Source: Spirosoma montaniterrae
Lineage (GTDB): Bacteria; Bacteroidota; Bacteroidia; Cytophagales; Spirosomataceae
Assembly (NCBI RefSeq): GCF_001988955.1
Contig: NZ_CP014263.1
Span: 2,914,001-2,978,000, forward strand
Direction: 5' to 3'
Length of the DNA stretch: 64,000 bases
The notes beneath the pieces were generated by a model that had not been told where the DNA came from, did no database searches, and saw only the letters and a list, made by a program, of their open reading frames with translations. This document shows, in pieces, positions 8,456-17,125 of this stretch; position 1 is the stretch's first letter, and every line of letters begins with the position of its first letter. The translations under genes were made by a program, and so were the position numbers.

Positions 8456-10915
8456 ATGTTGTGTTTACGTCTATCGCGCACAATGCTGACAATCTGTTGG
8501 TTCGCCACTATTTCGGTTACGGGCCACGCGCAGGATGCCGCCACCTACCAAACACCTCCCAAACCCTTAGCCGATCTGGTAACGGTGCCGCCCACACCGG
8601 GCGTTAGCGTCAATAGCCGGGGCGACGTATTGCTGATTCTCGAACAGGCGTCGGCTCCGTCCATCGCCGAGCTATCGCAGCCCGAACTGCGGCTGGCCGG
8701 TGTACGCATCAACCCGGCCAACAATGGCCCTACCCGGATGCGCTATCTCACGAACCTGAAAATCAAGCGATTACCTGCTGGTGCAGAAGTCGCCGTAACG
8801 GGTTTGCCCGCGCAGCCACTCATTAGCTATGTGCAATGGTCGCCGGATGAATCGAAAATTGCGTTCGCTCACTCGGCTGCTGACCGGATCACTTTATACG
8901 TTGTCGATGTGGCTACGGCGGCAGCCCGGCCCGTTGGTACGGTTGCGCTGAATGCTACGCTTGGTACGCCCTATCAGTGGGTTTCAGATAATCAAAGCCT
9001 GATTGTGCGGGCCGTGCCTGCCAACCGGGGAGCGGCTCCTACTGTTAATCGCGTACCGACCGGTCCCACCGCGCAGGAGAACATTGGCGGCAAACGCGGG
9101 CAGGCACCTACCTATCAGGATTTGCTCAAAAACACGTCCGACGAACAGCAGTTTCTGTACTACGCCACAGCGCAGGTGATGCGGTTGGGGTTAGATGGCT
9201 CGGCCCGGCCCATCGGCGAACCGGGTGTCATTACGGGTGCTATGCCTTCGCCCGATGGTCGCTATGTGCTGACCGAAACGGCCCACCGACCATTCTCGTA
9301 TTTAGTGCCGATCTACCGTTTCCCGCTTCGTACCGACGTGTTCAGCATTGACGGAACGCTGGTGAAAACCCTGGCCGACACGCCTTTGCAGGAGAGCGTA
9401 CCCTATAGCCCCGACGGTGCCCCCACTGGCCCGCGCGACTATGCCTGGCGCAACGACGCTCCGGCCTCGGTTTGGTATACCGAAGCACAGGACAACGGCG
9501 ACCCGAAAGTGAAAGCCGACATTCGCGACAAAGTGTATTTAATCGATGCGCCCTTTACCGCCCAGCCGAAAGAAATCTACGCGGCTGCGTATCGGTTTCA
9601 GGGGTTCGAGTGGGGCGACAACAACACGGCCCTTGCCAGCGAATTCTGGTGGCAGACCCGGAAAACTATCACCAAACTCGTGAACCCCACCAACTGGCAG
9701 GCTACTACGCTCTTCGACCGTTCGTATGAAGACCGCTACAGCGACCCCGGCGACCCCGATACCAAACGCAACCAATACGGTCGGTCGGTGCTGAATTTGC
9801 TGCCATCGGGCGAGGTATTTATGATTAATGCACAAGGAGCCTCACCCGATGGCGACCGCCCGTTTGTGAGCCTGCTCAACCTGAAAACCCGCCAAACCCG
9901 CGAACTCTGGCGGTCGCAGGCTCCATATTTCGAGAAGCCGGTTGCCGTGCTCGATGCCGCCCGGCAGGTGATTCTGACCACCCGCGAAACGCCCGACGAA
10001 AACCCGAATTACTTTATCCGAAACCTCCGCGCCCGTATTGCGCCCATTCAGGTTACGAACTTCCCGCACCCGTATCCGCAGTTGAAAGGCGTTCAGAAAC
10101 AACAACTTCGCTACAAACGCGCCGACGGTGTTGACCTGACCGCCACGCTTTACTTACCTGCCGATTATAAAAAAGAGCAGGGGCCATTACCAACATTTTT
10201 GTGGGCCTATCCTGCCGAGTTCAAAAGCAAAGATGCCGCCGGGCAGGTGTCGGGGTCGAAGTACCAGTTCAACCGCATCAGCTACTGGGGCGCGGCTGCC
10301 TTCGTAACAATGGGCTACGCCATTCTCGACAACGCCAGCATCCCGATTGTGGGCGAAGGCGACAAAGAGCCGAACGATACCTACGTAGAGCAACTCGTGG
10401 CAAGTGCGAAAGCGGCCATTGACGAGGGCGTTCGGCTGGGCGTAACCGATTCGAGTCGGGTGGGCGTTGGCGGGCATTCGTATGGCGCATTCATGACCGC
10501 CAACTTACTGACCCATAGCCGTTTGTTTAAGGGAGGCATTGCCCGCAGCGGGGCTTACAACCGCACCCTCACGCCCTTCGGTTTCCAGAACGAGCAGCGC
10601 ACTTATTGGCAGGCTCCGCAGGTGTACAACGCGATGTCGCCGTTTATGAACGCCGACAAAATGAAGACGCCCCTGCTGCTGATTCACGGCGAGGCCGACA
10701 ACAACACCGGCACCTTCCCCATTCAGTCGGAACGGTATTACAACGCGTTGAAAGGGTTCGGGGCTACCACGCGCTTTGTGCTGCTACCCTACGAGAGCCA
10801 CGGCTACACGGCCAAAGAATCGCTGCTGCACATGCTCTGGGAAATGAACAACTGGCTCGATGCTTACGTAAAAAACCCCAAAGCCACAGCAAGTAAGTTG
10901 AGTGGCGGCAAGTAG
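8456..10915 (+). CDS. Secreted prolyl oligopeptidase-family (S9) serine peptidase
   Basis: 819 residues with a signal peptide ending near GHAQ. The N-terminal two thirds read as a beta-propeller (repeated stretches such as QWSPDESKIAFAH and MPSPDGRYVLTE). The C-terminal alpha/beta-hydrolase domain has the catalytic triad of family S9: Ser675 in GVGGHSYGAF, Asp748 in HGEADNNTG and His782 in ESHGYT. It would cleave peptides in the periplasm or outside the cell. A likely relative is the glutamyl-endopeptidase-like branch of S9, but the specificity cannot be fixed from the sequence. Confidence 0.9.
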   Translation: MLCLRLSRTMLTICWFATISVTGHAQDAATYQTPPKPLADLVTVPPTPGVSVNSRGDVLLILEQASAPSIAELSQPELRLAGVRINPANNGPTRMRYLTNLKIKRLPAGAEVAVTGLPAQPLISYVQWSPDESKIAFAHSAADRITLYVVDVATAAARPVGTVALNATLGTPYQWVSDNQSLIVRAVPANRGAAPTVNRVPTGPTAQENIGGKRGQAPTYQDLLKNTSDEQQFLYYATAQVMRLGLDGSARPIGEPGVITGAMPSPDGRYVLTETAHRPFSYLVPIYRFPLRTDVFSIDGTLVKTLADTPLQESVPYSPDGAPTGPRDYAWRNDAPASVWYTEAQDNGDPKVKADIRDKVYLIDAPFTAQPKEIYAAAYRFQGFEWGDNNTALASEFWWQTRKTITKLVNPTNWQATTLFDRSYEDRYSDPGDPDTKRNQYGRSVLNLLPSGEVFMINAQGASPDGDRPFVSLLNLKTRQTRELWRSQAPYFEKPVAVLDAARQVILTTRETPDENPNYFIRNLRARIAPIQVTNFPHPYPQLKGVQKQQLRYKRADGVDLTATLYLPADYKKEQGPLPTFLWAYPAEFKSKDAAGQVSGSKYQFNRISYWGAAAFVTMGYAILDNASIPIVGEGDKEPNDTYVEQLVASAKAAIDEGVRLGVTDSSRVGVGGHSYGAFMTANLLTHSRLFKGGIARSGAYNRTLTPFGFQNEQRTYWQAPQVYNAMSPFMNADKMKTPLLLIHGEADNNTGTFPIQSERYYNALKGFGATTRFVLLPYESHGYTAKESLLHMLWEMNNWLDAYVKNPKATASKLSGGK

Positions 10916-10985
10916 AAACAGGCACTACCACAGATTTTAATCTCTGTTTGCCCTACACATAACCCGTGTTTTTCTTTCTAACTCT

Positions 10986-11624
10986 ATGAAAACCCTCAAT
11001 CTTTTCCTGCTTTTCTGCTTTTGCGTAACCCTTTCGTTCGGTCAGAAAAAAGACGCCGACGGCTGGGTAAGCCTGTTCGACGGTAAAACCTTTACCGGCT
11101 GGAAACCTGCCGAAAATCCTGCTACGTTCACCATTGAAGATGGAGCGATTGTGGTGTTCGGGCCACGGGCACACCTGTTCTACGAGGGACCGGTGGGCAA
11201 TCATAATTTCAAAAATTTCGAGTGGAAAGCGCAGGTAAAAACCATGCCCGGCTCCAACTCCGGCATGTTCATTCACACGGAATACCAGAACACTGGCTGG
11301 CCCGCCAAAGGCTACGAAATTCAGGTTAATCAAACTCATACCGACTGGCGCAAAACGGGCAGCGTCTATTCATTTCAGGATGTGAAAGACGTGTTCGTGA
11401 AAGACGAAGAATGGTACACAGAACACATCATTGTGCAGGGCAAAAAGATTACCGTGAAAGTAAACGATCAGGTTATCAATGAGTATACAGAACCCGACAC
11501 GGGCGGGCGCACAGGCGGTAATGCCGGACGTAAGCTGAGCAGCGGCACGGTAGCCTTGCAGGGCCACGACCCGAAAAGCAAGGTTTATTACAAAGATGTC
11601 ATGATTCGGATACTACCGGATTGA
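10986..11624 (+). CDS. Secreted DUF1080 (3-keto-disaccharide hydrolase-like) protein
   Basis: 212 residues with a signal peptide (MKTLNLFLLFCFCVTLSFG). The mature part starts with GWVSLFDGKTFTGWKPAE, the hallmark opening of DUF1080, and continues with NSGMFIHTE and KGYEIQVNQTH, typical of its concanavalin-like beta sandwich. The family includes enzymes acting on 3-keto sugars and many uncharacterised secreted proteins. It lies between the peptidase and the regulator of the fructan locus but has its own flanking gaps, so a link to fructan use is not shown. Confidence 0.88.
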   Translation: MKTLNLFLLFCFCVTLSFGQKKDADGWVSLFDGKTFTGWKPAENPATFTIEDGAIVVFGPRAHLFYEGPVGNHNFKNFEWKAQVKTMPGSNSGMFIHTEYQNTGWPAKGYEIQVNQTHTDWRKTGSVYSFQDVKDVFVKDEEWYTEHIIVQGKKITVKVNDQVINEYTEPDTGGRTGGNAGRKLSSGTVALQGHDPKSKVYYKDVMIRILPD

Positions 11625-11663
11625 CATTGTGAACAATAGACTTTTTTCCTGATTTTTTATGCA

Positions 11664-11671
11664 TATTTTTG
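11664..11671 (+). promoter_or_regulatory. Candidate -7 box (TATTTTTG) of the hybrid regulator gene
   Basis: TATTTTTG fits the TAnnTTTG consensus and lies 51 bp before the ATG at 11723. The upstream element is only a run of T, so the match is partial. Confidence 0.4.
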
Positions 11672-11675
11672 AGTA

Positions 11676-11714
11676 CAGAAAGTTGCCCTATCAATGCATA
11701 GCAGCAACTTTCTG
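11676..11714 (+). repeat. Inverted repeat in the leader of the hybrid regulator
   Basis: Arms 11676-11686 and 11704-11714 (cagaaagttgc and its exact complement) are separated by 17 nt and end 8 bp before the start codon. In mRNA the hairpin could limit translation of the regulator; as DNA it could be an operator. Confidence 0.6.
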
Positions 11715-11722
11715 TCTCTCTT

Positions 11723-14500
11723 ATGTACGTTTCCTCTACTTTTTCAAGATACTATCGACGCTTTCGGGTTTTCCTCCGGCTGCTTCTGCCTGTAGCTGGT
11801 TTGGGAATCGGCATGACCGGCTGTGCCGACACAGAGCAGAAAGCTACCTTCCGCATCGGATTCTCCCAGCGCACTACCGCCGACACCTGGCGCAAATCGA
11901 TGCGGGAGAGCATGAATCAGGAGTTATCGTTCAGCCCCGACGTTGACTTTGTTGTTAAAGACGCGGGTGGTCAAAGCGCGACGCAGGTTCGGCAAATTGA
12001 TGAATTGATTCGGCAACGAGTTGATTTACTGATTGTTTCGCCCAATTCAGCCCGCCCCATTACGCCTGTTGTTGAGCGAGCGTATCAGCAGGGTATCCCG
12101 GTTATTGTTCTCGACCGGCGCACGGCTTCCGACCAATACACAGCCTACGTAGGAGCCGATAATGTGGAAGTGGGCCGCACGGCGGGTATTTGCGCCAACA
12201 CGCTCCTGAAAGGTACGGGCAATATTATCGAGATTGGCGAGTCGCCGGGGTCATCGGCAGATATTGACCGGCACCGGGGCTTTGCCGAGGTTGTTCGCCA
12301 GCATCCGGGGCTTCGGTTGGTCAGAAAGTTAGAAGGCGACTGGGATAAGCGTTCCTTTGCCGCCGAGCTAACCCATCTGCTCAAAACCGGGCCGAGCATT
12401 CAACTTATCTTCGCCCAGAACGACCGCACCGCCCTGAAAGCATTTCGTATTTGTCAGCGGCTGGGGTCAGAAAAACAAATCAAATTTATTGGCGTCGATG
12501 GCTTGCCCGGCCCCAACGAAGGTATCGACCTCGTAAATCGCGGCATTCTGAGTGCCACGGTGCTGTACCCGACAGGCGGTAAAGAGGCTATCCGCACGGC
12601 TCTCGCTATCCTGAAAAAACAACCCTTCAAACGCGAAAACCGCCTGCCCATCACGCTCATCGACTCCACAAACGTGCGGATTATGAAGCTGCAAAGCGAC
12701 AAGCTGATTGAACAGCAGGTAGATATTGACCGGCAGCAACAGCGAATTGCCGACCTCAGCCGTACCTACGCATCGCAGCGCAACCGGCTGTACGTCACGC
12801 TGGTAAGCTTGCTCATTGTGGTTGTTCTGGGAGCCTACGCGCTCTATTTGGTGCAGGAGAAACAAGCCGCTTACCGCCGACTGGCCGTGCAGAACGACGA
12901 AATCCGGCAGCAGAAAGATCAGATTGAAGCCGTGTCGAAACAGGCCCGACTGGCAACGGAAGAAAAACTCCGCTTTTACTCCTACATCTCGCACGAGTTC
13001 AACACGCCCCTAAGCCTGATTCTAACGCCAACCGAAGAACTCCTGACCCGCAAACACGTTGACGAACGCGAACTCAAAAATAGCCTGTCGCTGGTACAGA
13101 AAAATGCACACCGGCTGCTTCGCTTAGTCGATCAGATGCTCGATTTGCGAAAAGCCGACGCCGGAAAACTACTGCTGAAAGCGCAGGAAGAAGACGTTGT
13201 TGCGTTTGTGCGCGACATTGTGCAGGATTTCCGGGGTAAGGCCGACAAACGCCGGATTGATCTGCGGTTTGTGTCGACACCGCCTGCGCTGCCACTCTGG
13301 TTCGACCGCGAAAAGTTGGACAAAGTGCTGTTCAATTTGCTCTCGAACGCCTTTAAGTACACGCCCAAAAGTGGCTTTATTCACGTTCGGTTAGACCACG
13401 ACAACGTAAGCGTGTGCATTCAGGTGCAGGACAACGGCGCAGGCATGACCGCCGATGAGCAGACGCATATTTTTGATTTGTTCTACACCGGTACATCGCA
13501 GTTCACGCTCGGCAACGGGCTGGGTTTAGCCCTCTCGCGCGAGTTTGTTACCCTGCACCATGGCGAAATCAGTGTGCAGTCGGAACAGGGGCGCGGCACC
13601 CTCTTTACGGTACAACTGCCACTGGGCAACGCTCATCTGGACCCATCCGAAATTAGCCCAACCGCACCCACCCGCACGAGTTTGCCCGTTGACGAAGAAT
13701 GGGCACAGGCTGGCGAAGCCGTTCCGACACTGCCTCGCCAAAAGTTGGGAACGCTGCTCGTAATCGAAGACCACGACGAACTGCGTGAGTACCTGACCCT
13801 GCGCCTGAGCGACCGGTTTGAGGTGCTGGCCGAATCGTCAGCCGAACGCGGTTGGGAACTTGCGCTGGACATCGTACCCGATCTGGTTATCAGCGACATT
13901 ATGCTACCCGGCATGGATGGTATTCAGTTTACGCAGCAGCTAAAAGCCGACTTTCGCACCTCCACCATTCCGGTTATTTTGCTAACGGCCAAAGGGCAGA
14001 TGGAACACCGTCTTGAAGGCACCCGCGCCGGGGCCGACGCCTACATTGCCAAGCCGTTTCAGATGACCTATCTGCTCGAAATTATCAACACTACCCTCGC
14101 CAACCGCGCCAAGTGGCAGAACCGCTACACGAGCGATTACCTCGTTAAAACCGAAAACCGGCAGGAAAAGAAATTCCTCAACGAAATGACCGCGCTCATT
14201 GAGCAGCACCTCACCGATTCGTCGTTTGGCGTGGAGCAACTCAGCCGCGAAATGGGGCTGTCGCGGGTGCAGCTTTATCGCAAGGCGCAGACGCTGCTGG
14301 GCAAAAACGTTACCGATTATTTTACCGAAATCAGGCTAAAAAAAGCCAAAATGCTGCTGACCGAAACCACTAAACCCATCGCTGAAATCGCCTGCGAAAC
14401 GGGCTTCAGTTCGCCCGCCTACTTCACCACGTTCTTTAAACAACATACCCGGCATACGCCTTCCGAATTTCGTAAATCGCCGGAGGTACGAGCGGTTTAA
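11723..14500 (+). CDS. Hybrid two-component regulator with periplasmic-binding-protein sensor (fructan-locus type)
   Basis: 925 residues carrying sensor, kinase, receiver and DNA-binding output in one chain. Residues of about 45-335 match ribose/LacI-type sugar-binding folds (FRIGFSQRTTADTWRKSM, IVSPNSARPITPVVERAY, IPVIVLDRR). One membrane helix lies near 353-377. His424 in YISHEFNTPLSL is the phosphoacceptor, followed by the ATPase boxes LLSNAFKYTP, DNGAGM and LGNGLGLAL. A receiver has Asp725 in ISDIMLPGMDG. An AraC helix-turn-helix ends the protein. In Bacteroides thetaiotaomicron BT1754 has this layout, binds fructose and switches on a fructan locus. The genes just downstream match that locus. 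The N-terminus also shows a possible lipobox (MTGC). Confidence 0.93.
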   Translation: MYVSSTFSRYYRRFRVFLRLLLPVAGLGIGMTGCADTEQKATFRIGFSQRTTADTWRKSMRESMNQELSFSPDVDFVVKDAGGQSATQVRQIDELIRQRVDLLIVSPNSARPITPVVERAYQQGIPVIVLDRRTASDQYTAYVGADNVEVGRTAGICANTLLKGTGNIIEIGESPGSSADIDRHRGFAEVVRQHPGLRLVRKLEGDWDKRSFAAELTHLLKTGPSIQLIFAQNDRTALKAFRICQRLGSEKQIKFIGVDGLPGPNEGIDLVNRGILSATVLYPTGGKEAIRTALAILKKQPFKRENRLPITLIDSTNVRIMKLQSDKLIEQQVDIDRQQQRIADLSRTYASQRNRLYVTLVSLLIVVVLGAYALYLVQEKQAAYRRLAVQNDEIRQQKDQIEAVSKQARLATEEKLRFYSYISHEFNTPLSLILTPTEELLTRKHVDERELKNSLSLVQKNAHRLLRLVDQMLDLRKADAGKLLLKAQEEDVVAFVRDIVQDFRGKADKRRIDLRFVSTPPALPLWFDREKLDKVLFNLLSNAFKYTPKSGFIHVRLDHDNVSVCIQVQDNGAGMTADEQTHIFDLFYTGTSQFTLGNGLGLALSREFVTLHHGEISVQSEQGRGTLFTVQLPLGNAHLDPSEISPTAPTRTSLPVDEEWAQAGEAVPTLPRQKLGTLLVIEDHDELREYLTLRLSDRFEVLAESSAERGWELALDIVPDLVISDIMLPGMDGIQFTQQLKADFRTSTIPVILLTAKGQMEHRLEGTRAGADAYIAKPFQMTYLLEIINTTLANRAKWQNRYTSDYLVKTENRQEKKFLNEMTALIEQHLTDSSFGVEQLSREMGLSRVQLYRKAQTLLGKNVTDYFTEIRLKKAKMLLTETTKPIAEIACETGFSSPAYFTTFFKQHTRHTPSEFRKSPEVRAV

Positions 14501-14535
14501 ACCGTTTTCTTACCCTGCAATGGCCTCTCGTTGGC

Positions 14536-14557
14536 AATCATTTTCAAAATCATTTTC
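14536..14557 (+). promoter_or_regulatory. Direct repeat of 10 bp upstream of the fructan operon (possible operator)
   Basis: aatcattttc occurs at 14536-14545 and again at 14548-14557. It lies in the 272-bp gap between the regulator gene and the first operon gene, upstream of the candidate -7 box. AraC-type domains often bind direct repeats. The assignment is a guess. Confidence 0.25.
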
Positions 14558-14732
14558 CGGTCACGTTCAACCCCTTACGGAAGCCTGATACGAAATCAAA
14601 AATAGCCGTATCAAAATCGAAATCCGCCCGCAATCACCTCGTTTCAACTACTTGATTATCATATGTTTAATTCATAAATTCATTTCATAACTATCTGAAC
14701 GATTTCCGTAATTCATCCAGATTATAACTCCA

Positions 14733-14740
14733 TAGCTTTG
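14733..14740 (+). promoter_or_regulatory. Candidate -7 box (TAGCTTTG) of the fructan-utilisation operon
   Basis: TAGCTTTG fits TAnnTTTG exactly and lies 32 bp before the MFS transporter start. No TTG is seen 19-23 nt upstream, which fits a promoter that depends on an activator. Confidence 0.45.
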
Positions 14741-14772
14741 GCTCATTACTTCGACGTTTTCTCCTGTCAGTT

Positions 14773-16107
14773 ATGCGCCAACAGCAACGTATTTTTCTCT
14801 GGTCGATCACAGCGGCTTTGGGTGGTTTTCTTTTCGGCTTCGACACCGCCGTTATCTCCGGTGTGGAGCAGGCTCTGCAAGGACTGTGGCACCTGAGCGT
14901 GTGGGAACACGGCCTGACCGTTTCGATGGCCCTCGTCGGTACGGTACTCGGTGCCATGCTGGGCGGTATTCCTGCCGAGCGTCTCGGCAGACGCAAAACA
15001 CTCTTCTGGATTGCCGTTCTCTACCTGGTATCGTCGCTGGGGTCGGCGCTGGCAATGGACTGGAGTTTGTTCCTTATTTTCCGGTTTCTGGGTGGGTTAG
15101 GCGTGGGCGCATCGTCGGTAGCGGCACCGATGTACATCACTGAGATTTCGCCCGCCAAATCGCGGGGGCGGTTGGTGGCTCTGTTCCAGTTCAATGTGGT
15201 GCTGGGCATTCTCATTGCCTACCTTTCCAATTATCTCTTGCAGGATATTGGCGATAATGCCTGGCGGTGGATGCTGGGCATACAGGCCCTGCCGTCGCTG
15301 CTGTTTCTGCTGGCCGTGCTGACTATTCCCGAAAGTCCGCGCTGGCTGTTGCTCCGCAAAGGCAACGTAGCCGAAGCCCGCGACGTGCTGCGACTCATCG
15401 ACCCCGACACCGCCGAGCAAACCCTCGACGCCCTGCGCCATACTGCCGAGCAGCAGACGCTGGCCCACGAACCGGCCCGGCTCTTTTCGGCCCGCTACAA
15501 AACGCCCGTGCTGCTGGCCGTCCTGTTTGCCATCTTCAATCAGGTGTCGGGCATCAACGCCATTATCTACTACGCGCCCCGCATTTTCGAGATGGCTGGT
15601 TTGGGCAAAAGTTCGGCTCTGCTGTCGTCGGCGGGTGTAGGTGTAGTGAACCTGCTGTTTACGCTGCTGGCGGTTAACCTCATCGACCGCTTTGGTCGGC
15701 GCACCCTGATGCTCATTGGGTCGCTGGGGCTGATTGCCACGCTTGGACTGGTTGCCCGTGCTTTCTACGTCGAAGATTTCGGTGGCATGGCTGTGCCGGT
15801 ATTGCTATTCGTGTACATCGCCTTCTTCGCTTTCTCGCAGGGCGGGGTTATCTGGGTGTTCATCTCCGAAATCTTCCCCAATGAAGTCCGCGCCAACGGG
15901 CAGGCTTTAGGCAGTTTCACCCACTGGCTCATGGCCGCGCTCATCACGTTCTCGTTTCCGTGGTTCGCCGAGAAACTGGGCGGAGCCTACACCTTCCTGT
16001 TCTTCTGCCTGATGATGGTGCTGCAACTCGTGTTTGTGCTTCGGCTCATGCCCGAAACCAAAGGCACCAGCTTAGAGCAGGTCGAGAAAACGTTTGTCGT
16101 ACACTGA
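14773..16107 (+). CDS. MFS sugar porter, probable fructose importer
   Basis: 444 residues and about 12 membrane helices. Sugar-porter family signatures are present: GGFLFGFDTAVISGV in helix 1, ERLGRRKTLFW between helices 2 and 3, PESPRWLL after helix 6, NQVSGINAIIYYAP in helix 7, DRFGRRTLM, and PETKGTSLE after helix 12. It is the first gene of the fructan operon, followed by the fructokinase gene. It would bring the free sugar made by GH32 across the inner membrane, as the MFS importer does in the B. thetaiotaomicron fructan locus. Fructose as substrate is inferred from this setting. Confidence 0.9.
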   Translation: MRQQQRIFLWSITAALGGFLFGFDTAVISGVEQALQGLWHLSVWEHGLTVSMALVGTVLGAMLGGIPAERLGRRKTLFWIAVLYLVSSLGSALAMDWSLFLIFRFLGGLGVGASSVAAPMYITEISPAKSRGRLVALFQFNVVLGILIAYLSNYLLQDIGDNAWRWMLGIQALPSLLFLLAVLTIPESPRWLLLRKGNVAEARDVLRLIDPDTAEQTLDALRHTAEQQTLAHEPARLFSARYKTPVLLAVLFAIFNQVSGINAIIYYAPRIFEMAGLGKSSALLSSAGVGVVNLLFTLLAVNLIDRFGRRTLMLIGSLGLIATLGLVARAFYVEDFGGMAVPVLLFVYIAFFAFSQGGVIWVFISEIFPNEVRANGQALGSFTHWLMAALITFSFPWFAEKLGGAYTFLFFCLMMVLQLVFVLRLMPETKGTSLEQVEKTFVVH

Positions 16108-16198
16108 CCCCACCCCAACCCCTCCCTAACGGGGAGGGGCAAAGCAAAACGCTTACGCGGGTAAGTCCCTCCCTAACGGGGAGGGGTTGGGGTGGGGT
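16107..16198. repeat. G/C-rich nested inverted repeat, copy 1
   Basis: Left arm 16107-16139 and right arm 16167-16198 pair closely. Each arm also contains its own small palindrome, cccctccctaacggggagg and onward. The middle can form a further small hairpin. The left arm begins on the last base of the transporter stop codon. A sister copy lies at 39316-39413. Confidence 0.88.
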
Positions 16199-16212
16199 AA
16201 ATATTAACTGCT

Positions 16213-17103
16213 ATGATAACCTGCTTCGGTGAAATTCTCTGGGACGTGCTGCCAACGGGCAAACAAGCGGGCGGTGCGCCGATGAACGTAGCCCTGCACC
16301 TGCGCAACTTCGGGCTGGATGCCCAACTCATCAGCCGTGTCGGCAGCGACGATCTGGGCCGTGAACTGCTCGATTTTCTGCACCAGAAAGGTATACCGAC
16401 CAGCTATGTACAGGTGGGACAGTCGCACCTGACGGGCGTGGCAAAGGCTAACGTATCAGATGCCAACGAAGTGACGTACAAGCTTGTACAACCGGTGGCG
16501 TGGGATTACATCATGCCGGAGCCGGGCCTGACGGAGTTGGTTCGGCAAAGCGATCTGTTCGTATACGGCAGCCTGGCTGCGCGAAGTCCGCAAACCCGCG
16601 AAACGCTGCTGGGCTTGCTGGAGGTTGCCAACCGCCGGGTGTTCGACGTGAACTTACGCGCTCCTCATTACGAGCGGGCCACGGTCGAAGACCTGCTACA
16701 CCGGGCCGACATTGCCAAGCTGAATGAACACGAACTGGCCGAATTGGCCGGCTGGCACGACTTCGTCAGCGACGACCTGCATCAAACAATGGCCCAAGTC
16801 CGCGACCGTTACGCCCTTCAAACGCTCTGCGTGACGCTGGGTGCCGACGGTGCCGCCCTGCTCGACCCGTCGGGTTTTTACCGGCAACCCGGTTTTTCGG
16901 TCGAGGTGGCCGATACCATCGGGAGTGGCGACGCGTTTCTGGCGGCTTTTCTGCACAAGATGGTACAGGGCGAAACGCCCCACAACACCCTCGCCTTTGC
17001 CTGCGCCACAGGAGCCTACGTAGCCACGCAGCGCGGAGCCACTCCGCCATTTTCCGAGCAAACCATTCTACATCAATCGTTTTTGCTGCCTTTTTCTGAA
17101 TAA
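16213..17103 (+). CDS. Fructokinase, PfkB family
   Basis: 296 residues. The N-terminus CFGEILWDVLPTGKQAGGAP gives the sugar-binding glycine segment of PfkB kinases. The C-terminal signature DTIGSGDAFLAAF holds the catalytic base Asp240 in the GSGD motif. It would phosphorylate fructose with ATP in the cytoplasm and feed glycolysis. It sits between the MFS importer and SusC in the fructan operon, as its counterpart does in B. thetaiotaomicron. Another sugar as substrate is possible, but the GH32 gene and the regulator type favour fructose. Confidence 0.9.
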   Translation: MITCFGEILWDVLPTGKQAGGAPMNVALHLRNFGLDAQLISRVGSDDLGRELLDFLHQKGIPTSYVQVGQSHLTGVAKANVSDANEVTYKLVQPVAWDYIMPEPGLTELVRQSDLFVYGSLAARSPQTRETLLGLLEVANRRVFDVNLRAPHYERATVEDLLHRADIAKLNEHELAELAGWHDFVSDDLHQTMAQVRDRYALQTLCVTLGADGAALLDPSGFYRQPGFSVEVADTIGSGDAFLAAFLHKMVQGETPHNTLAFACATGAYVATQRGATPPFSEQTILHQSFLLPFSE

Positions 17104-17125
17104 TCAACTCAAAACGTGTTCGCTA

